DNA of 64,000 bases, from the NCBI GenBank assembly GCA_015680685.1, contig MNCI01016470.1, positions 109,987 to 173,986 of the forward strand, given 5' to 3'. Under the pieces are notes generated by a model that made no database searches, was not told where the DNA came from, and was given only the letters and a program-made list of their open reading frames with translations. The first letter of the stretch is position 1, and each line of letters begins with the position of its first letter. Origin of the DNA: Gnetum montanum (taxonomy: Eukaryota > Streptophyta > Gnetopsida > Gnetales > Gnetaceae). Made by a program: the position numbers and the translations under genes. Shown here one piece after another: positions 1-11,267 of the stretch.

Positions 1-763
1 GGTTGAATAAGTTTCTTTGTTAATTTAAAGCTTGATGCATATAGATTACACACACAATATATGTGGTTCTTCAACTTGGGTACCTTCACACTTAGAGGGT
101 AGAATCTTTCACACCTCTAGATACATTGCTTTCAAAATATTGTTTTAAGGACATGGTAAGCTTTATAATGATTTAGTACATTTGACCCTTAACTTAACAG
201 ATAAGGCTATGGCTCAATCTAATGTAATAGTATGATATCCCTCAAAAGATCTACATAACCCCTCAGGGTTGTAGCAAACATAATCCTCATGCCTTAAAAT
301 ATAACTTAACAATAATGCAAATGTATAATCTCCTTCAAGAACACCACATAGCTTCATCAAGATTAATAAGAGAATAAGAAAAATAAATCAAGCAACTTAT
401 GAACTCTCTTTCAAATTCTTTACTCTATGCTCAAAGAATGCAAAGATACATACAAACAAGAATGTACTATCTAAATCACTTGGATACTTGGTACTCAATG
501 CTTGCTCAATGTTCTTATTTAGCTTGAAAATTTAGTTTACTCTTTATTTTAAAAGCTTTGGGAGAGAAAACCATTTGAACCCTCATCAATGACTAGGTAA
601 TGATCATGTAAGAAATCTAGTTAAATCTCAAGACATCTTACTAGATTTCTTTCCCTTGCAAGAAATATGTCTTGTTCATTGTGATGATGTCTTACATGAA
701 AGAAACACATCCTCTACAATCTCAATCCAACTCTAGAGAGATGAATTATTCATGTGGAAGACT
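1..763. other. Flank of element F; no gene seen
   Basis: AT-rich sequence before the first recognisable LTR. I find no coding similarity, RNA gene or clear repeat in it. It is either the target DNA of element F or part of an older decayed element. Confidence 0.5.
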
Positions 764-1800
764 TGAACATGTCAAAGAAAATCCATGTTGCAATCTATGA
801 ATCTCATAGCCAAAACCTTTATTGTAATTTGGTGAAAATACAAAGGAAAATACAATTTCCTTATTTCCCCAAAAATCCCCCACTTTGGCTTTGAATTGCA
901 AGAGTTAAAGGTAGTTTTTAATGTAGAAATTGATATGTGTAGCCTACCTATGGTGGATGCCTTATATTCCAACTTATGAACATTAAGAGATGCTTTACAA
1001 GCCATAAAAATCATTATTCTCACTTCATATGTTGGGCATCTTGATCCCATACGTTGGGGAGTGTATGGGGCCATTGTATGAGATTTGGGCTTTTATTTCA
1101 TATGATAGGAATTCCAATCCCACATGCTAGGGAGCATGTGGAAGTAGTGTATGAAGGGCCAGAATAAGAAAAATATTCTCAACTACTATATGTGGGCACC
1201 TTAGGTGCAATAGAATTTTCTAGAAATTTATAATCAATCATGGTAGAATTTAGCAGCAACGAATTAGGATACCAATTACCTATATAAACCGAAGATCAGA
1301 ACCTATTCATGACTTTTGGATCATCTAGCATTTGGCTAAACTTAAGATTTTCAAAGTAATACATATTTTTCAAAGATTAACAATCATTTTCCTCATAGCA
1401 TAGGACATAGTGAGCAAGGAATTACATTAGTCTAGATTGAATTGAGAGACCAATGTAGCTCATGATTGCAGAACACATCATGCAAGTTTGTATCGAGATT
1501 GGTATGTAAACATTGCTTCTCAAGCTTATAAAAGCCTTGATCTATACTTTTCTCTAAAATCTCCGTTTATATCACCATAATTAATATAAGAGTTGTAGTT
1601 CTTTTCATTTGCCAAGTATTATTCTTTTATTTTCCTTTCTCTCAAACTCTGCATTGCAATTTGTTACAATTTTCTCTTATTTCTTACATTAATTGGTAAT
1701 AGACATCTAAGTCCTTAGGTGATCACCAAGACCATGTAAGGTACTTCAGATCCTTTCTAAGGCCTATTAGATGCAAGGTTAAAACTATTTTTCTTTGAAA
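764..1800 (+). repeat. 5' LTR of element F (approximate ends)
   Basis: The block from about 764 to 1200 is clearly similar to 60932-61375. An antisense reading of both copies gives related 100-residue proteins sharing KWGIFGEIR and LYFHQITIK. A second matching block near 1690-1795 (ending ATGCAAGGTTAAAACTATTTT) corresponds to about 62690-62757, which fixes the distal end roughly. The left edge is placed at TGAACATGTC, matching TGAAACACCC at 60932. U3 contains imperfect inverted repeats of the CATATG...CACATGCTAG type. Confidence 0.6.
1527..1534 (+). promoter_or_regulatory. TATA-box candidate in the 5' LTR of F
   Basis: TATAAAAG lies inside the 5' LTR, downstream of the U3 hairpin block and upstream of the R/U5-like end. 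Position and sequence fit the core promoter of an LTR element. Confidence 0.4.
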
Positions 1801-1829
1801 TTTTTAGTGTTATAACATTGAATTTTTTA

Positions 1830-2460
1830 GGTGCTATAGTTTTCTAGCACTAGAAGTAGGACCTCTGCTTAACACCTTAGGAAAAATACTTATTTTTAAT
1901 TTTTCTATCAGTGTTAAATTTTCTCAAAACCTAGCATGGGGCCTACACCTACAACCAAAAAATTTCTATTGGGTTTTTTACCAAAACTACTGCAGTACTT
2001 GTAACCTATTTAGGCTTTGTTTTAATTCTAAAATTGGTGTTTGACTTTTCCAAAGCCTAGCATGTGGCCTAATACTAGTTTGACTTATTCTAAATTTTAT
2101 TTTTCTCTTTACTACATTTTAGGCTCTCCTAAAGCCCAACATATAACTTGTAGCAAGTTTGATCATTTGTTAACTTTTCATTCAATCAAGTGTTGGATTT
2201 TCTAAAATCCAATGTATAGCCTATAACTAGTTTTTCCAACATTATGTTTTTCTATCAAGTGCTAGATTTTCTAAAACCTAGTGTATAGCCTACAGTTTTA
2301 GGTGAGCACACAGGCTAACGTATATAATGCAACATATTTTAGTCTTTAACTTTGCAAAATTTTTATTTTTGGGTTTTCCCAAAACCCAGTGTGTAGAATA
2401 CAACCTACAAATTTCTGTTGGGTGGTTATAAAACCTAGTGTGTAGCTTGTGAACTTTTTG
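1830..2460 (+). repeat. Degenerate hairpin array downstream of the 5' LTR of F
   Basis: Six or more diverged units, each a short inverted repeat followed by a GTATAGCCTA-like tail. Examples of the stems are GGGTTTTCCCAAAACCC near 2371, TTGGATTTTCTAAAATCCAA near 2193 and GCTAGATTTTCTAAAACC near 2261. Unit length is about 60-110 bp. There is no coding capacity. It sits where an untranslated leader would lie. Confidence 0.5.
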
Positions 2461-3219
2461 AAATATGTTTTTACATTAAAATTTTCAACTATAGTATTAC
2501 CACCATACCCTGCATCATTAAAATACAAAAATTAATGTTCCTCTAGTACACTGCATAGTGCTACCCTTGCTACCTACACTGCCCTTGTAGTTGTAGTTTA
2601 TATAGAAATCCTTGCTTCTACTACTAGATCTTACTATTTCTTGGCCATTTTCTCTTTGATCAATTTTAAAGGGAATTTCTACTTTATAGTGGTTAAGGCT
2701 AAGATACTTCATATGCTGATACTCCATATGCTGAGACTCTCACATGCTAAGCAGTCCCATATGCAAAATAGTTCATATGCTAAGCCTTTTAGCCTATCAC
2801 TAGGTTTAACAATTTGTTTATGCCTTTTTGTTGCTCTACAATATTAGCCCATAATGTAACACATATGGCCTCTAGCCAAGAAGTTATCTGCATATATGAT
2901 CCTAAGGATCTAGTAGTTGTAGAGTAGATTGTCTCCTAGGAGAATTGGCATACATCCTTTCTATTCAAACATAGATGAAGAATACCACAACTTCATCTAT
3001 GCTAAGATCTAAGTCAGACGTCTCATCCCATGTATAGAATTTGAATCCATATGCGAGTTTGAGGTAATTCACCAAAATGGGACGGAGTACATCTCTTCCT
3101 CCTATGATCAAATAAAGTTAATAGAGTTTGACACATGCATGCTAATGTAGCTTGTGAACATAGATGAGTTGAGTGGGAAAGTTAAGTTAGAGCAAGACCA
3201 AGAAGAACAAGATGAGTTT
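2461..3219 (+). other. Leader of element F; no gene supported
   Basis: Region between the hairpin array and gag. Short open stretches occur in several frames but none shows a recognisable domain. A cluster of CATATGC-type words lies near 2709-2781. No primer-binding site for tRNA-Met or tRNA-Asp is visible. Confidence 0.35.
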
Positions 3220-4400
3220 GAGGTAGAATAAGAGTAAGAAACTTTCACTGAAAACCTCTTCTAATAGTTTATTCCCCAAATAACCATCCCTGGGTTTGCA
3301 TCCCCAACATCTCCTATGGGTCAAGTCCCTTAGTCCCTTGTGTATCCCATCATATTTAGCCTTGTGCTTATCATTTCCATGCACCAAGCTCAAAATGTGT
3401 TTCACTCTATATCATTGTTGTTGTTAATGTCCTTTGCCATGGAACCTCACTTTGTTCATCTAGCCCCAATGGTATCTATAACATCACATCCTTTCATCAT
3501 ACAATTGGGACCCTCTTCAAGACCCCAAGCTACACAAGCTTCTCACACACTCTTCATCCCCTTTGTCCTTCAACTTCCAAATCAAGCTTCCTTTTTCTTA
3601 TTTAATCCTCCTACTATAGTAATTACCCAGCTCCTTCCCTTGATGCCCATGTACATTGCATAGCCCCAGGCATCTCAACTCATAAAAAATCCATTGGTGC
3701 AAACCTTGCAACCCATGGAAATGCCTCAAGGCCTAGATCAAGCCTTCCAAATGATCTAGGACCTCACAAAAGTGTTACAAAAGCTCAAAGCCTTTGCCAC
3801 TCAGACAATAAAAATAATGGACTTCTACCAAGATGATCCCATTATTAACACTATCTTGTAGATAATTATTCTTGCTAGCATTCCTATTCCCCAATTTACC
3901 AAATACAATGTTGAGGATGATCCAAACTAACGTCTTATTACCTTCCACTTTGATAGCTTATTGTTGCAGGCTTAGCCTCACACTCTTTTGGTAGTCTTCC
4001 CTATGTCACTCACTAGGCAAGCCTTTGATTGGTACAGTGCATTACATAGAGGATCCATTGCCTTACTAGAGGATTTGATTTCATAATTGATTAATCATTT
4101 CAAGTATACCTTGAAACCCAATAAAATACTTGATCAATTGACAAAGATCAAACAAGGTCCCCTTGAACTTACATAGATGTTTGTACAATGGTAGAATGCT
4201 CTCTTTAATAAGATTCTCAAACCCATAGATGAGACTCATCTTTAAGCCATCCTCAAGAAGGTGGTCAATGAATTGATTAAGTATAAACTATACTACATAG
4301 AACCTTGGTTCCTTAGGTAGGCCTTCTCCCAAATTAAGAACATAGAGGATGCCACCAAGCTAGTAGTGACATAGCCTACATAACATAAAATAATTAACAC
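3220..4400 (+). pseudogene. gag: gag pseudogene of element F
   Basis: One frame (codons starting at positions such as 3841 and 4021) reads as a Gypsy capsid region with several in-frame stops but no frameshift I can detect. Landmarks are KYNVEDDPN near 3901, then FHFDSLLLQA, then FPMSLTRQAFDWY near 4000-4035 (the conserved 'MSL..A..WY' capsid core), and INHFKYTLKP near 4093. A long Pro/Ser/Gln-rich N-terminal part precedes it (open at 3340-3663). Stops fall at positions where related gags carry Gln or Trp, for example TAG after LLLQA. Gag forms the particle that packages the element RNA. No zinc knuckle is visible. Confidence 0.65.
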
Positions 4401-5280
4401 ACATGCAAGGATAGGAATAGAAGGAGATAACACATGTAGCTATGGCCACTATGGCCAAAGCAACAAAAACCACATAGGGATCAAAGAAAACTCAACTGAA
4501 GGCCCTTGCTATGATTAATCAATCTTTAGCATCAGATGCCTCTACATCCAACCAATCTAGGCTTAACTTTGAGGGAAAGGATCAATCCAAATATACAAAA
4601 TTTTCCTTGAAACCATTTGAGCTTCTTGACTAGTTACTCAAAATTGGTCATATCGAATACAAATAGATGATTCGCACCATTGCAACCATTTGTGTGAGAT
4701 AACTAAAGATTGCACCATTGCAACCAAGGATGATCCACCTATATCCAAATACTTCAACTAATTTTCCATTACCACTAGCTTCTTGGCCTTAACACAGATT
4801 TTTGTTTAGTGTTAAAGGATGATTTAAAAAATATTTTAGATAATGGTGAATTGGTGCTAGATGTGTTGAATCTCATCAAGCTCAAAACCAACACATGCAA
4901 GTATACAAAGATCCATTAAATGCTAATAGTAACCAATACACAATAGTAACATTCAACATTAGCAACAATCCTAAACCTACTAGGGAGCCATTTGTGATTT
5001 GGTTACCTCCTCATGATGAAAGGGGTCCTTCAACGTCATCAAGTTCAAGGACTTCCTTTTTCATAAGGATATCATCACTTGTGTCTCCAAAAGAACCATT
5101 CATCATTAAAGGAACCCCTCTTGCTACCACTAAGCCTACAACCCAAGTTGACGAATGTTGTCTTAAGGTGGCCAATGTAATGACTTCTTCATATCTCATT
5201 AACAAAAAGTTACCAAAAAAACAATGCAAGAAGCCTACTCCCAAACCTAAGATCAAAGATAACAAATAAACAAAGGCATG
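4401..5280 (+). pseudogene. gag-protease linker of element F, decayed
   Basis: Weakly coding stretch between capsid and protease. An open segment at 4895-5269 encodes 124 residues rich in Pro, Ser, Thr and Lys (KPTPKPKIKD at its end) with no domain I recognise. A hydrophobic/basic stretch FSLKPFELLDQLLKIG near 4600 resembles the short motif that often precedes the protease in Tat-type gags. This is inference from order and composition only. Confidence 0.4.
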
Positions 5281-5760
5281 GAAGGCAACTACCTTAGTGT
5301 TTTGTCAAAGTAAGATAAAGATGAGTTCACAAGGTGGGAGGTAACAAGGATCCCTCTCTTTATAACTATAAGAGTTGGGCAATACAAAGTACATCGGGTA
5401 TACTTTGATGATCGAGTGACTACAAATTTTATGCTCTTTATCATTGGTGAGCACCTAGGCTTTGTAGAACACATGCAAAGCACTTCCACTTCTACTCTCA
5501 AATCCTTCAATGGATCATAGGTAGTGTTGAGAGGATTTGTCTCTTTAGACTTCATTATTAGAAAGTAATTTTTCACATCTATTGATTTCATAGCGTTGGA
5601 GGAGATACTAGGGTTCAACTTAATCCTGGGAAGACCCTAGTTAGCTAAACTAAGAGTAGTCTCTTCTCATATATATCAAGAAATTCACCTACCTTATGAG
5701 GAAGGTGAAATCATAATCCATGGAGATGGTGCAGTCTCCTTTGTAGGCAACAATGGTGAC
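5281..5760 (+). pseudogene. Aspartic protease pseudogene of element F
   Basis: In the same frame as gag, translation gives IRVGQYKVHRVYFDD (catalytic-strand region; Asp present, following Gly lost), then VVLRGFVSLDFII, then GFNLILGRP followed by TAG in place of the usual Trp. It ends with HLPYEEGEIIIHGDG. The ILGRPWL...GD pattern is typical of plant Gypsy proteases that process Gag-Pol. At least three in-frame stops make it inactive. RT should follow but lies at 56.5 kb, beyond the nested block. Confidence 0.7.
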
Positions 5761-6900
5761 GTAGAATAAGGATCTAAAGTAGAGTTTCAAGAAGAAACTT
5801 CTACTATTAAAAATGAAGTTGAGAGGCATAACAATGTAAACCAAGACAAGGCCAAATATAATTAGGCTGTGAATGAACCATGGGGGAGCTTCCATTAAAC
5901 ATTATTAGCAAGGGGCATGGAGAGTACAAGATCATGTAATAGAGACCTTAAATATTCCATAATCTTTCAAAGATTAGAAAACAATTGCATGATTGATTAC
6001 ACCTTCTAATTGTTTAATTGTATACTATATCATAGAGCCTTTTACATTATAGCCTAGTTCTTAACTTTTGTTTACATTGCTTTACAAATTTTATAGTCTT
6101 ATTATGTCTTAGTCACTACTTTGCCATGTATCCTTTAACTTACATTCTTGCATCCAATTTACAATTTATGCTTTTTTCCTTCTATGTTTCCCCTTAAAAC
6201 CATAAAACACCATAAAAATAGAAAATCATAAAAATTGATAAAAATTTTAAAACATAAAACCAAAAAACAAAATGGCCTACTAAGGCCTTAAACTAGTGGC
6301 CTGCTATGGCTTAAAATTGGTAATATCATAGTTTCCCTTTTTCATATGTCACTTATAACCTATTGTGCTTTATCTTGAACATTTATTGTTTTACCCTTAG
6401 ACTTTCTTTTATAACCATATTGTTCTAACACATAGAATTTTTATGAAAGAAAACATAAAATTAATAAACTAAAAATATTTATAATTTTTTCATAACCAAA
6501 ATGTCCATATCAACAATCATAGTCACACTATGTGATGAAATAATGATAAAAACAAAAATAAATAAAATGTCCTATAGCCATAATTGCATTGTGAAACAAT
6601 CAAATAATAATAATAAAATATTATGTGATCCCTAACAACTATAATAGCCAAAGTAAGCAACACTAACACTATAACTAAGATAACAAAAATGTAGCATGAC
6701 TAGGATAGCAAAGGAGAAATTAGAGGAGGAGAAGGATCATGCCCTACATCATCACCAGTGCCATTGCCATTACCTAAGGCCTATAAACAATAAACACATA
6801 AGTAATTAGAGATCATCATAGCCAAAACATAATTTTAAAACCATGTAAACTGAGAAAAATATAGTGAACATAAAAACTTTAAGATAAACCTCAAGAGATT
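5761..6900. other. Junction between F and inserted sequence G; no gene
   Basis: AT-rich, non-coding. The segment near 6270-6345 (CTACTAAGGCC, then AAAATTGGTAA) has a related partner at about 56065-56095 in the same orientation. The two could be matching ends of the insertion G or of its LTRs. I could not fix the exact boundary or a target-site duplication. Confidence 0.3.
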
Positions 6901-8237
6901 TTGGAGTAATATCTTATTGGACAAAGTTTTAAAGACTAGTCTCTAGCCTGTGATGAATTTTCTCTTCACTCATGCTTGCCCAATCAATCTCTCCCAAGTC
7001 TATCTCTGCTAGGATCTTTCTCCTCTTTATATCTATCCACTTAAAAGGCTTTTGGGAGAGAGTAGTAGTCATAGTGTCTCTAGAGAAAGTAGTTATTTGA
7101 AGCCTAGGAGAATTGGACACCACTACTATAGGTCTACAAACATCTTAAAAGTTTCATCTACATTGGTCCCCTACACAAATAACTCAAGCTTCCTACACTC
7201 AACAGACTCCATAGGTAGCCACTTTAGGTAACTTTCCTTCTCTACTTTGTATTTCCACTTGTGGTTCTTTTGTTTCTTTCCCTACTTAAGCACCCAAGCA
7301 CAATAGTCCCTCCAGCCTCTAATCTTAAGAACTACAAGATCCATTTTCATGTCCTTTTCCACATTGCTCCTAGCTAGAGAAACCTTGCTCTATATGCCAC
7401 TCTAGTACTATGACCACTTAATTTCCTTAGTACATAAAGAGTCTCTATTAGCCACATAGGCCTATAATAACATTTTACAATTCCTAAGGCTCCTATTCTC
7501 ATTTGACAACTATTTAACCTGCTCCTCCAAGTTCACCACCTTCTCTCGCAAGAGTTAGTTGGAGCATTGGGATCCCATATAACCTTGGATACTATAATAA
7601 CCAAAACATAATGAAAAACAAAAACAATAAAAATATTGTAACTCCTAAAACCATGTAGACATAAAATAAAACAAAACATATGAAATATAAAAATTTAAAA
7701 TAGAAAATGAAACAAAATGCTAACTATTCCTACCAAGATTAGGGATGTTATAACTAATCAACCATATCCTCTACCATGCCTTGCATGAATTTTCAATTGT
7801 TTGAGACCTTAGCCCAAGGCTTCATGTGGAATGTAGATGTAGATGTTTCTAGAAGAGACTTAGGTACTACAAAAAGTATAATCATCGACATAATTCACAA
7901 AATATTATATATATATATATAATTTAAGAACAAAAATATAAAAAACAATAAACAAGTACATGGAAGGTCATGAGGAGTATCTACAAGAGATTCACCTCCT
8001 AAAGGAAGAGATGTTTCTCATATATAGCATTCATGACCTCCAATGCTTCATTGGATACTCTTTCTTCCTCCTAGCATCTTCACTCCTTCTCTTCTTCATG
8101 TCTATGCTTTGCTTCTATAGTAGCTTAGGTTACCAATCCTTCTTGCCTTCCTACAATAATGGCAAAGGAAAACTCATAGAACCAATTAGCAAATATTTTC
8201 ATTAACAACCATATAGATATAAGAATAAAAAAGCATA
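6900..8237 (-). pseudogene. Left fragment of sequence G, decayed coding DNA
   Basis: Minus-strand reading gives a charged protein with stops, including an open 64-residue piece at 6929-7123 (KWIDIKRRKILAEIDLGEID). Upstream, 7125-7560 reads as a Leu/Glu-rich, possibly coiled-coil segment. I do not recognise the family. The fragment ends at the insertion point of element B; its continuation is at 29664. A short (TA)n tract lies near 7905-7921. Confidence 0.35.
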
Positions 8238-8273
8238 TGATGAGAAGCGAGGTATGCCTATGCCTAACCATAC

Positions 8274-9151
8274 TGATGGGATGCGATATCCATCGCGATA
8301 TCGCATCCCCCGCAATATCACGTACACGATATTGCGTCTTCCCTACGATATCGCATACGTGATGTCACAGTCCGCTGTAATGTCTATAAATAAGAAGCAG
8401 CTCTCCCTTGTTTTCAATCCTAGTTTTTAGATTGTAGTGAAACTCTGGTAGTTTGATCCCTCCAGAGTTAGATTATTTTTTCTCGTGTCTGCCTGCAGTG
8501 TGGTGAATGTAATTGTATGGCATTCTTTATTCAAGTGTGACGTACTTGGACACACACATGACCGGCAATAAAGATCGAGATTACTTCATCATTGTAGCAT
8601 TCACTTTGTTTATTTATTTATTTGTTATTTAATTATTATTTACTACTTTCTCTCTCACCCTTATCTCCTAGTAATGTGGAATGAGTATGACTTGATTACG
8701 ATATTTAAGTGTGACTACTTGGTATCCCAGTGGTGCACCTAGGATCTACTCTTGGTAATCCCAGTGGTGCACCTAGGATCTGTGCTTGGTAATCCCAATG
8801 GTAGTCATGCACAAAGTCCAAGATGTGTACGGATGATCAAGGAATCAGCTGCTCATTGCACTTAAGCTAGATTAGATTCTCTTACCCTTTTCCTCCTAGC
8901 TTAGCTTAGTTAATATTATTTTCCACTACCTTTAGGAGTAGCGTTAGAATTAGAAACACATCATACACCTCACTCTGGACTAAACCATACGTGAAAAATA
9001 TAATACTAGTCTAGGTGGGAAGATAATGAACTGTGACCTAAGGCTAACTATCTAGGTGCCACAACTAGTCCATCTACGGAGTTCAACCGGATCATGCATG
9101 AGAACGCTCATATTCGTATGGTTGAGTGTAGGGGTATCTCGCCACTCATCA
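8274..9151 (+). repeat. 5' LTR of element A
   Basis: 878 bp, starting TGATGGGATGCG and ending CTCATCA. It matches 16990-17827 throughout. It is about 40 bp longer because a cassette around GGTAATCCCAGTGGTGCACC is present twice near 8732-8795. It contains a palindrome array and a TATA box in U3. Confidence 0.9.
8285..8392 (+). promoter_or_regulatory. U3 palindrome array and TATA box, element A 5' LTR
   Basis: Six GATATC-like palindromes start at 8285, 8297, 8314, 8328, 8347 and 8361, set in alternating GCG/CGC/ACGT context, with spacing 12-19 bp. TATAAATA follows at 8385-8392. The 3' LTR has six units (17001-17087) and TATAAATA at 17106. This is the likely RNA polymerase II promoter of the element. 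Confidence 0.7.
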
Positions 9152-9152
9152 T

Positions 9153-9170
9153 AGGCACCATTGCCGGGGA
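9153..9170 (+). other. Primer-binding site, tRNA-Asp type (element A)
   Basis: AGGCACCATTGCCGGGGA begins two bases after the LTR end and matches the 18-nt complement of the plant tRNA-Asp 3' end (TGGCGCCGTTGCCGGGGA) at 15 of 18 positions. Two of the three mismatches are G to A. This primes minus-strand DNA synthesis. Confidence 0.85.
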
Positions 9171-9284
9171 CAGTGCTAGTTATCTAGATTAGTTATATCA
9201 TACAAGGTTGTTGTATAAGGACTTAACGATATATCTCTTAGGAAGAAGTAATTATAAAAAAGTCACATAAATTCACACAGAATA

Positions 9285-11267
9285 ATGCCTCTCCTACAAG
9301 GCGATAATAACGCCACACTTAGTGAGGAAGTTCATTGGAGAACCAAAAAACTATATAGCGATGAAGATTGGAGCATACAACCTGAAGTGGGAGTTTCTTA
9401 TAAAAAGGAACAAAAACAACGTCATCCCAACAAATGAAAGCATAACTTACAAGATGACAATGAACCCCCACTGGCCACTACAATCCTAACGCAAATATAA
9501 GAGGCTATTCAAATCCCATGTAGGCATCGTAAAGAGAGTTGTCTACCCAGGCTCGATTTAAACAACTTTCCTAAATTTTTAGGAGGCTATGAATTAGATC
9601 CATATCAACATTTACAAGCCTTCTACGATGCCTGCACATGGAATAATATTGATAACAGGTGGAAAAAAATTAAGTTCTTTCCCATGACACTCGTTGACCA
9701 AGAAAAAGTATGGTATAGATCATTAAAACCAAATTCAATACGACGTTGGTCAACAATGGTAGAAGTGTTTAACGAAAAATATCAAACCTATGCAAGAGTG
9801 TCAACTTTGAGGAAACAAATCCAAGGATGGAAACAAGCACAACATGAACCCTTGGACATGGCCTTAGAAAGATATTATGCATTGTTAAATAACTATCTAG
9901 GCCATGGGTTTTCTGAGGAAAGGCTAATGTACCATATCATTGATGGGCTACGTAATGAAACAAGAGAGACCTTAGGAATGTATGCCCAAGGTCAACTATA
10001 CGAACTACGAACCCATCAAATCCAAAAGCTTATTAAGTGGGTAGCAAAAGAAGAAGGAGACTTAGCTCGATGGGAGAGTGTTGAACAACATCAACAGGAC
10101 CAAAATTTTAACTTAACAAAGGTCCATAATCATAAAAAATAGAAATCAACCAATCTCAAGGTGGAAACATCATCTTTGCCAATACAACAAACATTAGAAG
10201 AAGCCGAGACAAAGATCAATAAGATGTTGAAATGGATGAATCAAAAGTGTGGAGAATATATCAACATCATTGGAGATAGAGTTTTGACAACCCAAGAAGT
10301 AAGACGAAATAGTAGACAATTGGAAAGAAGGGATAAAGAAAATAAGTGCTCAACTGCCAATCCTACGTATGAATGCAACATATGTCTGTACAATCACCCC
10401 AAGGGCCAATGCCCAATATTGTCACATTTATATGAGCATTGGGGAAGCATGTTACATCCAAAGTTTGTATAGAGATACTGTGTTCAACCATAATGGCAAC
10501 AATACCAGTTGTGGGGAAGACCACCACTAGATTGGAGACACCCTTCATATCATCCAAATCCAAATGCTTATCATGTTCAACATCCTGTTCCTCCAGCTGG
10601 GCCAACGCACTTTATCTCACCACAGTACTATTCTTCACAATACTATCAACCCATGCCTCCAACACAACCACCACCTTGTGCACCTTATATTCCTCCTAAC
10701 TTTCAACATTCTCATCCTTTCCCTCCTTCTACAGTGCCACCAACTATTCCTAAGGTGCTTGCACCACTACAAAAACCCATGAATGACACTTGTGCTACTA
10801 CTACTAACAGCAGTGAAAAGCCTCCTCAACAGCAAAAGCATCCTTTCTTTAAACATGGCCGTAAGAAGGGGCAACATAATTTCGAGGCCACTGCATCTTC
10901 CAACCCAGCACAAGTCCCACACTATGGTGCACCCTTACCTTCGAACCCAACACCTCATGTAACTTCATCAGGGCCACCAAATCACACTCCAACAACCATA
11001 CAGCCTAATGAACACAACCATGGGAGGCATCATTCTAATCCTTGCATACCATCTAACGGTCACAAACATCATAGTGGGTCAACTCATTATCTGGGAACTA
11101 CATCGCATAAAGTTCCCCACTATGCTTATTATAATCAAGTGTGTGAATCCCAATGGGGTAAGTATGGACCCGTTCCAATATTTCCAACATGCAAGGATCC
11201 TCATCATCTATTTATTAATCCTTACCATGCTCAACCATTTAATTATGGGAGATATATCCCATATTAA
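9285..11267 (+). pseudogene. gag: gag pseudogene of element A, frame intact with five stops
   Basis: A single frame of 661 codons runs from ATG 9285 to 11267 with five premature stops (near 9447, 9495, 10139, 10470, 10491) and no frameshift. The capsid part includes FPKFLGGYELDPYQHLQAFY and HIIDGLRNETRETLG. The zinc knuckle YECNICLYNHPKGQCP (near 10370-10417) is CX2CX3HX4C, the spacing seen in Athila-type gags. The last 250 residues are very rich in Pro, His, Asn and Tyr. No protease follows. The start was chosen as the first ATG in frame, 114 bp after the primer site. Gag would package the element RNA. Confidence 0.85.

Noticed and set aside
2641-2847. 68-residue + strand ORF with CATATGC-rich codons as a leader peptide
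   Set aside because: Low-complexity, overlaps a minus-strand ORF of equal quality, and lies in the leader of F without similarity to a known protein.
7905-7921. (TA)n tract as a regulatory element
   Set aside because: Short simple repeat in decayed DNA; nothing around it supports a function.
7960-8205. Hydrophobic 81-residue + strand ORF resembling a small membrane protein
   Set aside because: It is antisense to Glu/Lys-rich decayed coding DNA of sequence G, which naturally gives Leu/Phe/Ser-rich reverse translation. No promoter or homologue is visible.
8285-8366. Short regularly spaced repeats that could be mistaken for a CRISPR array
   Set aside because: Units are 6-10 bp palindromes with 12-19 bp spacing in an LTR promoter, with no spacers or cas genes, in plant nuclear DNA.
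9153-9170. Possible tRNA-Asp gene fragment
   Set aside because: Only the 18-nt complement of the tRNA 3' end is present, directly after an LTR; it is a primer-binding site, as are the ones at 28877 and 52957.
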